From: Tabrizicola_A sp965284335
GTDB taxonomy: Bacteria > Pseudomonadota > Alphaproteobacteria > Rhodobacterales > Rhodobacteraceae
Assembly (NCBI RefSeq): GCF_965284335.1
Contig: NZ_OZ260076.1
Direction: 5' to 3' (one strand)
DNA: 64,000 nt
In this document: positions 41,842 to 49,124 of the stretch, in pieces
Numbering within the stretch: the first letter of the stretch is position 1
Layout: the number at the start of each line of letters is the position of its first letter
Program-made: the position numbers and the translations under genes
The notes under the pieces: generated by a model
What the model was told of the DNA's origin: nothing
The model's database searches: none
Seen by the model: the letters and a program-made list of their open reading frames with translations, nothing else

Positions 41842-42144
41842 TTAGAGGGCGAAGTCGGCTTGTTTGCCGTGGTTGTAGTTCGACGGGCCACGGGTGCGGA
41901 AGGCCTCGCGGAAATGGGTGGGTTCGGGGCCGTTCGGGCCTGCCTTGGCGTCAGCGAGGTAAGCGCCGACGATGACCAGCTTTTGCGATGCCGCATCCAA
42001 AAGGCGCAGCTGGGCATGGGCCTCATCCTCCAGAAGCTCGGCCTCGTGGTGGAAGGGCGACCAGCGGTCATCGGCGGTGAGATAGACCACATCGCCCTCG
42101 CGCAGGCGGTTGGCGGTGATGACCTTGGGGGTAAAGCGGCTCAT
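41842..42144 (-). CDS. DUF2849 protein of the sulfur operon
   Basis: A 100-aa protein with the DUF2849 pattern (FTPKVITANRLREGDVVYLT and a C-terminal PTHFREAFRTRGPSNYNHG). It is always linked to sulfite reductase in alphaproteobacteria; no activity is known. Its start overlaps the cobA stop by ATGA. It lies 9 bp before the sulfite reductase start. Confidence 0.87.
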   Translation of the reverse strand: MSRFTPKVITANRLREGDVVYLTADDRWSPFHHEAELLEDEAHAQLRLLDAASQKLVIVGAYLADAKAGPNGPEPTHFREAFRTRGPSNYNHGKQADFAL

Positions 42145-42902
42145 GCGGTGGCCTCGTTCAAGCGGGTCAGGGCAAGGGCGGCCGCGCGCGGGGCGAGGCC
42201 GTAAAGGATGATGGCGGGGCCGTTACAGAGGGCGGCGGTGTCGGGGAGTGTGGCCAGCGTGGCCGCATGGATGCGCTGATCGGCGCGGCTGGCGTTTTCA
42301 ACGAGCGTGACGGGCGTGTCGGGCCCCGCGCCGTGCATCATCAGGCGGCCCTGGATGAAGCGGGCGGACTTCTTGCCCATGTAGATCGCTGCCACCTCGC
42401 CCGCGCGGGCAAGGCCGCGCCAGTCCTGTTCGGCAAAGCCGGCCATGTCATGGCCGGTGACGATGCGCAGCGCGGCGTTGCGGCCGCGCTTGGTCAGGCT
42501 TTGGCCGATGCTGGCTGCGGCCACGGTGGCCGAGGTCAGGCCGGGCAGAATGTCATAGGGCAGGGCATTGGCCTCGAGCGCCTCGATCTCTTCGTCCAGA
42601 CGACCGAAGATGCCCGGATCGCCGCCCTTCAGCCGCACGACTCGCGCGCCGGTCAGGGCATGGGCGACCAGCGTGGCGTTGATCTCGCGCTGCTGGGTTG
42701 AGGGGCCAAAACCCTCTTTGCCAACATCGACGCGGGTGACATGGGTCGGGATCAGCGCCATGACCTCATCGCCCACCAGCCGGTCATGGATGACCACATC
42801 GGCCGCTTGCAGCGCCTGATAGGCACCCAAGGTCAGATGGCGCGCGGCACCGGGGCCGGCGCCGACGAAGAGAACGGGCGAGAGGGGCTGTGGGGCGGTC
42901 AT
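42141..42902 (-). CDS. cobA: Uroporphyrinogen-III C-methyltransferase
   Basis: SAM-dependent enzyme making precorrin-2, the first step toward siroheme, needed by the sulfite reductase encoded two genes downstream. The 253-aa protein carries VGAGPGAARHLTLGA at the N-terminus, VVRLKGGDPGIFGR, and GLTSATVAAASIG. It lacks the CysG oxidase/chelatase domains, so those steps are done elsewhere. It is the first gene of the sulfur operon, with AGGA upstream of the ATG. Confidence 0.93.
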   Translation of the reverse strand: MTAPQPLSPVLFVGAGPGAARHLTLGAYQALQAADVVIHDRLVGDEVMALIPTHVTRVDVGKEGFGPSTQQREINATLVAHALTGARVVRLKGGDPGIFGRLDEEIEALEANALPYDILPGLTSATVAAASIGQSLTKRGRNAALRIVTGHDMAGFAEQDWRGLARAGEVAAIYMGKKSARFIQGRLMMHGAGPDTPVTLVENASRADQRIHAATLATLPDTAALCNGPAIILYGLAPRAAALALTRLNEATA

Positions 42903-42924
42903 GGCGTCCTAAAAGTTTCTGAGG

Positions 42925-42952
42925 GGAATATAGGATATTTTCCCATATTTCC
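42925..42952. promoter_or_regulatory. AT-rich imperfect dyad between cobA operon and Lrp-type regulator
   Basis: A 28-bp imperfect dyad, GGAATATAGG..CCCATATTTCC, stands out as AT-rich in a GC-rich setting, 23 bp upstream of cobA and 85 bp upstream of the regulator. The location fits a regulator site, and the minus strand contains a TATATT-like -10 element there. Site assignment is inference. Confidence 0.45.
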
Positions 42953-43036
42953 GCCAGCCACCCTTGCCAATAAGGACATTTGTTCCGATATTGCGGCGCT
43001 ATGGAACGGGGTTCCGCCAAAATGGGGTTCGCGCGA

Positions 43037-43498
43037 ATGTCTGACCGGATTGACGATCTTGACCGGAAAATCCTTGCCGAGTTGCAGGCCGATGCCAGCC
43101 AGTCGCTGGACGAAATTGCCCGCAAGGTGGGCAGTTCCAAGACACCGGTGTGGAACCGCATCCGGCGGATGAAGGAGACCGGCGTTATCACGCGCCAGAC
43201 TGCGATTCTGGATGCCGAGGCTTTGGGGCTGGAGGCCTGTTTCTTCGTGCTGGTGCGCACCTCGGAACATGAGGCGGATTGGCAGCGGCGGTTTTTGGAC
43301 GTGCTGAAACGCCGTCCCGAAGTGCTGGAGGCGCATCGGCTGGCGGGGGATATCGACTATATCCTGAAGGTGCGTGTGAAAAACGCCCGCGCCTATGACC
43401 AGTTCTATCAGGCGCTGATTTCCGAGGTGAAGATTCACAATGTGACAGCGCTTTTGAGCATGGAAGAGATCAAGTCGACGACGGTTCTGCCGCTGTAG
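43037..43498 (+). CDS. Lrp/AsnC family transcriptional regulator
   Basis: A 153-aa regulator with an N-terminal winged HTH (DRIDDLDRKILAELQADASQ through VWNRIRRMKETGVIT) and a C-terminal RAM/ligand domain (FVLVRTSEHEADWQRRFLDV). The ATG at 43037 is the usual family start; in-frame ATGs at 43001 and 43022 are alternatives. It is divergent from the sulfur operon, so it is the probable regulator of that operon, possibly sensing cysteine or a related amino acid (inference). Confidence 0.9.
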   Translation: MSDRIDDLDRKILAELQADASQSLDEIARKVGSSKTPVWNRIRRMKETGVITRQTAILDAEALGLEACFFVLVRTSEHEADWQRRFLDVLKRRPEVLEAHRLAGDIDYILKVRVKNARAYDQFYQALISEVKIHNVTALLSMEEIKSTTVLPL

Positions 43499-43508
43499 GA
43501 GCTGGTTG

Positions 43509-43606
43509 CCCCCCCACCCCCAGCCCCTCCCCACAAAGGGGGAGGGGAGGTGACAGATGACATAGGGCGGCTCCCTCCCCCCTGTGTGGGGGAGGGATGG
43601 GGAGGG
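43509..43606. repeat. GC-rich hairpin repeats between regulator and P450
   Basis: Two inverted C-rich/G-rich units. The first is CACCCCCAGCCCCTCCCCAC..GGGGGAGGGGAGGTG, the same core as the tandem repeats at 33189-33383. It lies between convergent genes and may act as their terminator. Confidence 0.75.
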
Positions 43607-43609
43607 GGG

Positions 43610-44782
43610 CTAGGCGCGCACCATCAGCCGCGTCAGCCCGTGGAAGTGGTAGACATCGCCATATTGCGGTTTGCCCACCAGTTTCAGCCCCGGCAGGCGG
43701 GCAAAGAGGATGGGCAGCGCGGTGACAAGTTCCAGCCGCGCCAATGGCGCGCCGACGCAGAAATGCAGGCCCGCGCCAAAGCTCGCGTGGGGTTTGATCG
43801 GGCGGCCCGGCTGGAATTTCCCGGGCGCGTCCCATTGGCCGGGGTCGCGGTTGGCCGCCGCCAGCAAGAGCCCCACCTGATCGCCGCGCTGAAAGCGGTG
43901 GCCCATCACCTCGATGTCCTCATAGGCCCAACGGGTGAACATGTGCAGCGCCGGATCAAAGCGCAGGATTTCCTCGACCGTAGCCTCTGCCGTGGCCTCG
44001 CTGATGTCATGGCCGGTTTGCAAAAGCGTTTTCACCCCATTGCCGATGGTGTGCACCGTCGCCTCGTGGCCCGCGTTCAGCAAAAGGATGCAGGTGGTGA
44101 TCAGCTCATCGGTTGTAAGCTTTTCGCCCGCCTCTTCGGCGGCGATCAACTCGGTGATGAGATCATCGCGCGGGTCGTGGCGGCGGGCGTCGATATAGCC
44201 GCGCAGGAAGGCGACAAAGGCCTTGGTCGCGGCCACGGCGCGGGTTTCGGTCTCGCGGGTGCGGCCGGCCATATACATGCCGACCATGGCATTGGACCAG
44301 CGCAGAAGGTCATGCGACATGGTTTCCGGCACGCCGAGGAGGCGGGCGATGATGATGACGGGCAGGCGCTGGCCGAAATGGGCCAGAAGGTCAAACTCAC
44401 CCGCAGGGAAGGCGTCGATCAGCTGATGCGCAAGGACTGCGATTTCGGGCTGAAGCGCGTTGATCCGCCGGGTGGTAAAGGCGCGCAGCACCAAGGAGCG
44501 CAGGCGGGTATGGCGGGGTGGTTCGAGTTCCAGCATCGAATGGGCCTCGACCGCATAGAAGGGGCGCAGGTGGTCGGGGATTGCGGGGGCCAGTTCGGCG
44601 GGCACCTCGCGGCCAAAGCGGCGGTCGCGGAAGATGGCGCTGACGGCGGCCCAGTTGCCGGTGCAGGTCAGCCCGTAATCGGCCCAGTGAAAGAAGGGGC
44701 CGGCTTTGCGGGCTGTCTCATAGAACGGGTAGGGGTTCTGGACAAAGCCCGGATCGGTGGGCGATTGGTGCAGCGTTTCCAT
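43610..44782 (-). CDS. Cytochrome P450
   Basis: Bacterial class I P450 monooxygenase, 390 aa. The heme ligand is Cys342 in FGAGLHFCVG; the I-helix oxygen-activation motif is NAGHEATVHT (AGHET-like); the K-helix ExxR is EEILR. The start is ATG at 44782, which overlaps the upstream DMT gene's stop (TGATG). No ferredoxin partner is adjacent. The substrate is unknown; the coupling with an exporter hints at a product that leaves the cell. Confidence 0.93.
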   Translation of the reverse strand: METLHQSPTDPGFVQNPYPFYETARKAGPFFHWADYGLTCTGNWAAVSAIFRDRRFGREVPAELAPAIPDHLRPFYAVEAHSMLELEPPRHTRLRSLVLRAFTTRRINALQPEIAVLAHQLIDAFPAGEFDLLAHFGQRLPVIIIARLLGVPETMSHDLLRWSNAMVGMYMAGRTRETETRAVAATKAFVAFLRGYIDARRHDPRDDLITELIAAEEAGEKLTTDELITTCILLLNAGHEATVHTIGNGVKTLLQTGHDISEATAEATVEEILRFDPALHMFTRWAYEDIEVMGHRFQRGDQVGLLLAAANRDPGQWDAPGKFQPGRPIKPHASFGAGLHFCVGAPLARLELVTALPILFARLPGLKLVGKPQYGDVYHFHGLTRLMVRA

Positions 44783-45714
44783 CAGCGGCGTCCAAAGGGC
44801 AGGGGCAGGATGCCTTGGGCGATCAGCACGCCAAGGCCGACAAGGGCGGCGGCAAAGGCCTGCGGCCAGTTCCAAAGCCCGCCCAAGGCAAAGAGGATCA
44901 GCATGACATAGAAGGGGGCGGCGTTGATGTGGAGCGCGGACAGCCCGATGCCCAGCCGCTCGACCGACATGATCCACATGACTTGGCTGATCCCAAGCGC
45001 GCCCACGGAAAACAGGAGGATCGCGCCAATTTCCTTGGCCCCCCAAGTCGCAAAGGAGGGCAGCGCGCCGCCCGTGCCGACCTGCGCGCCTGCCACGATC
45101 AGCGCCGCAATCGCGGCCCCGATCAGCGTGACCGCAGTGCGCCCGAGCGGGGTTTCATCGGGAAATGCGGTGACGGTCAGCCGCGAGCCGATGGCAAAGC
45201 TGACCACCGAGCCAAAGCAGAGGAATGCCCCCCAAGCCAGTGACAGCCCACCGCCCGCGCCGCCTGCCCCCATGTCCAGCGCCATGACCCCGCCGACCAG
45301 CGACAGGATCAACCCCAAGATCAGCGCCAGCGTCACCTTGCGCCCATCAAGCGCCACCTCCAGCGCGATGCCCACCACCGGCAGGGTCGAGGAGATCACC
45401 GCCGCTGTTACCGCGCCGCCGATGGTTTGGCCCTTGATAAGAAACCACGCGCCGAGCCCGATCAGGCTGCCCACGGCGATGCCCTTCAGCCAATTGGTGC
45501 GCCGAAGCGGGCCGAAGCCCTCGAAAAGCGCCCACATGATGACCAGAAAACCGCCCGCCAGCGCCATGCGCAGCGCGTTCAGCTGTTCAGGGATCAAGAG
45601 CGGGATCAAATGATCGGCCGCAGGCAGGCCAGCGGCCCAGATCAGCATAGAGCCCATGCAAATGAGATTGGCCGTCAAAAGGCTGGATTGGCGGGTCGGC
45701 GAGAGGTCGGTCAT
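44782..45714 (-). CDS. DMT-superfamily (EamA) transporter linked to the P450
   Basis: A 310-aa transporter with ten predicted helices in two EamA halves (N-terminal ANLICMGSMLIWAAGLPAAD; second half beginning near GAFLCFGSVVSFAIGSRL). It is translationally coupled to the P450 gene by a 1-bp TGATG overlap, so the two form an operon. Export of a P450-related metabolite is inference. Confidence 0.87.
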   Translation of the reverse strand: MTDLSPTRQSSLLTANLICMGSMLIWAAGLPAADHLIPLLIPEQLNALRMALAGGFLVIMWALFEGFGPLRRTNWLKGIAVGSLIGLGAWFLIKGQTIGGAVTAAVISSTLPVVGIALEVALDGRKVTLALILGLILSLVGGVMALDMGAGGAGGGLSLAWGAFLCFGSVVSFAIGSRLTVTAFPDETPLGRTAVTLIGAAIAALIVAGAQVGTGGALPSFATWGAKEIGAILLFSVGALGISQVMWIMSVERLGIGLSALHINAAPFYVMLILFALGGLWNWPQAFAAALVGLGVLIAQGILPLPFGRR

Positions 45715-45849
45715 TGGGGGCTTTCGGGGCGATCAGGCGATCTGCGGGCGGGGGTAAGTGGCGGCCTTCGCCAAATTGAGGCAGGGTTTCGCGGCCAGTT
45801 TGGCCGCGCCCGGCCCATCCTGCACGGCTGTTTGCGACAAGGGCCGCAT

Positions 45850-46593
45850 TCAGGCGGCAGAAAGTGCGGCAACGATGGGGGCAAAATCGGCAGCCTTGAG
45901 GCTCGCGCCGCCGACCAAGGCCCCATCGACATGGGGCAGGGCGAAGATTTCGGCGGCATTGCCGGGTTTGACCGAACCGCCATACAAGAGGCGCACCGTT
46001 GCGGCCTCGGCCCCGATCAGATCGGTCAGGCGGGCGCGCAGAAAGGCGTGGACTTCGGCAATTTGGGCTTGGGTCGGGGTGCGGCCTGTGCCGATGGCCC
46101 AGACGGGCTCATAAGCGATCACCAGATTGGCGGCGGTTGATCCGGCGGGAACCGAGCCTTGCAACTGCGCGCCGATCACGGCCAAGGTCGCGCCTGCGTC
46201 GCGCTGGCTTTCGGTCTCGCCCAAGCAAACAATGGCGATCAGCCCGGCGGCTTGTGCGGCCTTGGCTTTGGCCGCGACCTGAGCATCGGTTTCGCCGTGA
46301 TCGGCGCGGCGTTCGGAATGGCCAAGGATGACATGGGTTGCGCCCGCATCGGCCAGCATCGGGGCCGAGAGATCGCCCGTGTGGGCACCTGAGGCCGCCG
46401 CGTGACAATCCTGCGCACCGATGCGCAGCGCCGTGCCGCGCGCCATCTCGGCCATGGCGGCCAAGAGCGTGGCGGGGGGGCAGAGAAGCATGTCGCAAGC
46501 GGGGTTTGGCTGCGCATCGATCAGCGCCTTGGCCTCGGCCAAAGCGGCGGCTGTGCCGTTCATCTTCCAGTTCCCGGCCGCCAGTTTGCGCAT
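45850..46593 (-). CDS. tpiA: Triose-phosphate isomerase
   Basis: Glycolytic isomerase, 247 aa, with LAAGNWKMNG (catalytic Asn/Lys), LGHSERR (catalytic His), AYEPVWAIGTG (catalytic Glu and loop 6) and LYGGSVKPGN (phosphate binding). The gene is complete. It lies 102 bp downstream of the A-type Fe-S carrier gene, with a palindromic repeat in the gap, so it may have its own promoter. Confidence 0.97.
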   Translation of the reverse strand: MRKLAAGNWKMNGTAAALAEAKALIDAQPNPACDMLLCPPATLLAAMAEMARGTALRIGAQDCHAAASGAHTGDLSAPMLADAGATHVILGHSERRADHGETDAQVAAKAKAAQAAGLIAIVCLGETESQRDAGATLAVIGAQLQGSVPAGSTAANLVIAYEPVWAIGTGRTPTQAQIAEVHAFLRARLTDLIGAEAATVRLLYGGSVKPGNAAEIFALPHVDGALVGGASLKAADFAPIVAALSAA

Positions 46594-46667
46594 GACCTAT
46601 CTCCCTTGCTTGGGACAAGCGATAGCGCCTGTCATGCCTTGGCAAAAGGCCCATGCATCGGGAAATG

Positions 46668-46688
46668 CGATTTTTCGTCGAAAAATCG
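46668..46688. repeat. TTTTTCGTCGAAAAA palindrome
   Basis: A near-perfect 21-bp palindrome with core GATTTTTCGTCGAAAAATC (46669-46687), of the same type as the pair at 6973-7017. It lies just downstream of the A-type Fe-S gene. Confidence 0.7.
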
Positions 46689-46695
46689 GCCCTGC

Positions 46696-47055
46696 TCAGG
46701 CGGCGGGGGCGTCTTTGAACTTGATCGACTCGCCACAACCGCAGGCTTCGGCCACGTTCGGATTGCGAAATTTGAACCCGGCCTGCAAGAGATCCATCTC
46801 ATAATCGATCTCGGTGCCGATGAGGAACATCTGCGCCATGGGCGCGATGAACACCTTGGCCCCGTCCTGTTCGACCACCTCATCCAGCGGGTTTTGGTCG
46901 GCCACATAATCCATGGTATATTCCATGCCCGCGCAGCCGCCCTTTTTCACGCCGATGCGCAGGCCCGCCGAGCCTTGTTTTTCCATCAGCCGTGCGATTT
47001 GGCGCGTGGCGGCGGGGGTCAGGGTCACAGCCGCTTTGCCGGGAATGCCGAACAT
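46696..47055 (-). CDS. sufA: A-type iron-sulfur carrier (IscA/SufA/HesB family)
   Basis: Fe-S cluster carrier, 119 aa. The three conserved cysteines are present, in KKGGCAGMEY and ACGCGES. The start at 47055 gives MFGIPGKAAVTLTP and has GAGG upstream; four extra codons upstream are possible. It lies 79 bp after the SufT-type gene on the same strand. SufA, IscA or ErpA cannot be separated by sequence alone here. Confidence 0.9.
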   Translation of the reverse strand: MFGIPGKAAVTLTPAATRQIARLMEKQGSAGLRIGVKKGGCAGMEYTMDYVADQNPLDEVVEQDGAKVFIAPMAQMFLIGTEIDYEMDLLQAGFKFRNPNVAEACGCGESIKFKDAPAA

Positions 47056-47134
47056 CTTGGACCTCATTGGTTTGGCCTAAATATAGCTTTTCAGACCGAA
47101 TTTCTCAAGCGGTGCGCGATCACATGAGCGGGGG

Positions 47135-47497
47135 TTACATAAAGCCCAGTTCCAGCCGCGCCTCATCCGACATCATGTCCATGCCCCAAGGCGGATCAAA
47201 GGTCATGCCGACCTGTGCTTGTTTGACACCTGCCACCAACTCGACCGCGTCTTGCACCCAGCCGGGCATCTCGCCCGCCACCGGACAGCCGGGGGCCGTC
47301 AGGGTCATCAGGATCTCAACCTCATTTTCACCATTGATTTCAATGGTGTAGACAAGGCCAAGATCATAGATATTCACCGGGATTTCCGGGTCAAACACCG
47401 TGCGACAGGCATCCACGACCTGATCATACAAGGGATGGTCGGTGGTCGAAGGGCGGATCAGGGGCGCGCCTTCCATCTGGTCTTGCGGCTGGTTCAT
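47135..47497 (-). CDS. sufT: SufT-type (MIP18/DUF59) Fe-S assembly protein
   Basis: A 120-aa protein with the DUF59 core (TVFDPEIPVNIYDLGLVYTIEI, LTLTAPGCPVAGEMPGWVQD-like MTLTAPGCPVAGEM), including the conserved reactive cysteine. It helps mature Fe-S proteins. It sits next to the A-type carrier, as at the end of many suf operons, but the rest of that operon is not in the window. Confidence 0.9.
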   Translation of the reverse strand: MNQPQDQMEGAPLIRPSTTDHPLYDQVVDACRTVFDPEIPVNIYDLGLVYTIEINGENEVEILMTLTAPGCPVAGEMPGWVQDAVELVAGVKQAQVGMTFDPPWGMDMMSDEARLELGFM

Positions 47498-47621
47498 TCC
47501 GGTCTCATTCGGTTAGTTGACCAAATATATAGGGAATTTTTCGCCAAGGTCCAGTGGTTAGAGGGCCAAGGGCAGCGCTTTCGCTCTGCCTTTGGCATTT
47601 GAAACATCACATCTGCCGCGA

Positions 47622-48140
47622 TCAGAACGGGATCTCATCGTCAAGATCGGACCGGCCACCGCCGCCCGCCGCGCCTGCGCGACCGCCGCCATAGCCACCC
47701 CCGCCCGAGCCGCCGCCCTGATAGTCGTCATAGCCGCCCCGGTCATCCATGCCGCCTTGGCCGCCGCCACCTTGACCGCCGCCGCCATCACGGCCGCCCA
47801 AAAGCGTCAATTCGCCACGATACTGGCGCAAGACCACCTCGGTGGTATAGCGATCCGCCCCCGATTGATCTTGCCATTTGCGGGTTTCCAACTGGCCTTC
47901 GATATAAACGGTCGAGCCTTTGCGCAGATATTGTTCCGCGATCTTGCCCAAGGCCTCGTTGAAAATCGCCACCGAATGCCATTCGGTGCGCTCCTTACGC
48001 TCGCCGCTTTGCTTGTCGCGCCAGGTTTCCGATGTGGCGATGCGCAGGTTCACAACCTTGCCGCCATTCGGAAAAGACCGCACCTCTGGGTCCCGCCCGA
48101 GATTTCCGACCAAAATAACCTTGTTCACCGACCCTGCCAT
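47622..48140 (-). CDS. ssb: Single-stranded DNA-binding protein
   Basis: A 172-aa SSB with an N-terminal OB fold (AGSVNKVILVGNLGRDPEVR; WHSVAIFNEALGKIAEQYLRKGS), a Gly-rich linker (about residues 120-163) and the acidic partner-binding tail DLDDEIPF. It is divergent from the lytic transglycosylase gene. Confidence 0.96.
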   Translation of the reverse strand: MAGSVNKVILVGNLGRDPEVRSFPNGGKVVNLRIATSETWRDKQSGERKERTEWHSVAIFNEALGKIAEQYLRKGSTVYIEGQLETRKWQDQSGADRYTTEVVLRQYRGELTLLGGRDGGGGQGGGGQGGMDDRGGYDDYQGGGSGGGGYGGGRAGAAGGGGRSDLDDEIPF

Positions 48141-48369
48141 GAAAAACTCCCTGATTCCCGGTTTCTCCGGCAGAGTGCCGGACCTTGGTTAATGAAATCT
48201 ATAAAGGCCCACCCCCATGGCTGCAACCAAGGGCATCGGCACCGCAATCAGCCGGGATGGCGGGAATTTGCCGCTTTTGTCGGGGGGAAGCCGAAGGGGA
48301 GGGGCTTGGCTCTGGCATTCGCCGCCAAGTTTCCTATACTCCGCGCTGTTGTGGGAAATGGATGGCCGA

Positions 48370-48981
48370 ATGCTGCCTTTGCGCGCGCTTTTGACCCTGA
48401 CTGTGATCACCAGCTTTGCGCTGGCGGATTTTGCCCATGCCGAGGGGCTGAAACTCTCTGGCTCAAAAAAGAACCGCACCGCGCTTTTCCAATCGCAGGC
48501 GGCGCTGTTGGATGGGCGTTTGGCCAAGCAATATGGCTTTTCAAACCGGCTGAAACCCAATGCCCCGAAGGATGGCGCAACGGTCGAGACCACGGCGCTG
48601 CCGCGCTATAAGGGCAATTACAAGGGGGCCTATCTTGAAGTGGCCAAGGCGGCGGCGCGCAAGCATGGGATCCCGGAGGATCTGTTCTTGCGCCTTGTGC
48701 AACAGGAATCGGGCTGGAATCCGCATGCTGTCAGCCATGCCGGGGCCACGGGCCTGGCACAGCTGATGCCCGCAACGGCCGCCAAACTTGGCGTTGATCC
48801 CAAGGACCCCCATCAAAACCTTGACGGCGGCGCGCGGTATCTGGCGATGATGTATGCCAAATTCGGCACATGGCGTCTGGCGCTGGCGGCTTACAACGCG
48901 GGCCCCGGCGCGGTTGAACGCCATGGCGGCATCCCGCCCTATACCGAGACGAAAAACTACGTCAAAGCCATTCTCGGCTGA
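48370..48981 (+). CDS. Lytic transglycosylase (SLT domain), periplasmic
   Basis: Cleaves peptidoglycan glycan strands. From this start the protein is 203 aa, with a signal peptide (MLPLRALLTLTVITSFALAD, cleavage about residue 27). A short linker is followed by a Slt70-type catalytic domain with the catalytic Glu in QQESGWNPHAVSHAGATGL, then LMPATAAKLG and AAYNAGPGAVERHGG. An ATG four codons earlier (48358) is an equal candidate. It is convergent with the peptide ABC operon, with a GAGTATTTC repeat and a hairpin between them. Confidence 0.88.
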   Translation: MLPLRALLTLTVITSFALADFAHAEGLKLSGSKKNRTALFQSQAALLDGRLAKQYGFSNRLKPNAPKDGATVETTALPRYKGNYKGAYLEVAKAAARKHGIPEDLFLRLVQQESGWNPHAVSHAGATGLAQLMPATAAKLGVDPKDPHQNLDGGARYLAMMYAKFGTWRLALAAYNAGPGAVERHGGIPPYTETKNYVKAILG

Positions 48982-49030
48982 TGGACCTTATCACCAGCGC
49001 TGCGCGCGAGGCCCTCTTTCGGGCTTGGTC

Positions 49031-49102
49031 TTGCCCTTCTTGAAATACTCTCGGGGGGTGAGCCGCTTGCGGCGAGGGGGGCAGACAGCCCCCCTGTCCC
49101 GG
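49031..49102 (+). repeat. GAGTATTTC repeat copy C with terminator-like hairpin
   Basis: TTGCCCTTCTTGAAATACTC, then CGGGGGGTGAGCCGC and a stem GGGGGGC / GCCCCCC (49076-49094). It is almost identical to the inverted pair at 10080-10239. It lies between convergent genes and could end both transcripts. Confidence 0.75.
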
Positions 49103-49124
49103 TTTCAGCCACACCAAGCCATCT

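Noticed and set aside
40663..42204. Very long open frame antisense to the sulfite reductase gene
   Set aside because: It mirrors the codon pattern of a well-identified gene, has no family resemblance and no ribosome binding site; GC-rich genomes produce such antisense frames.
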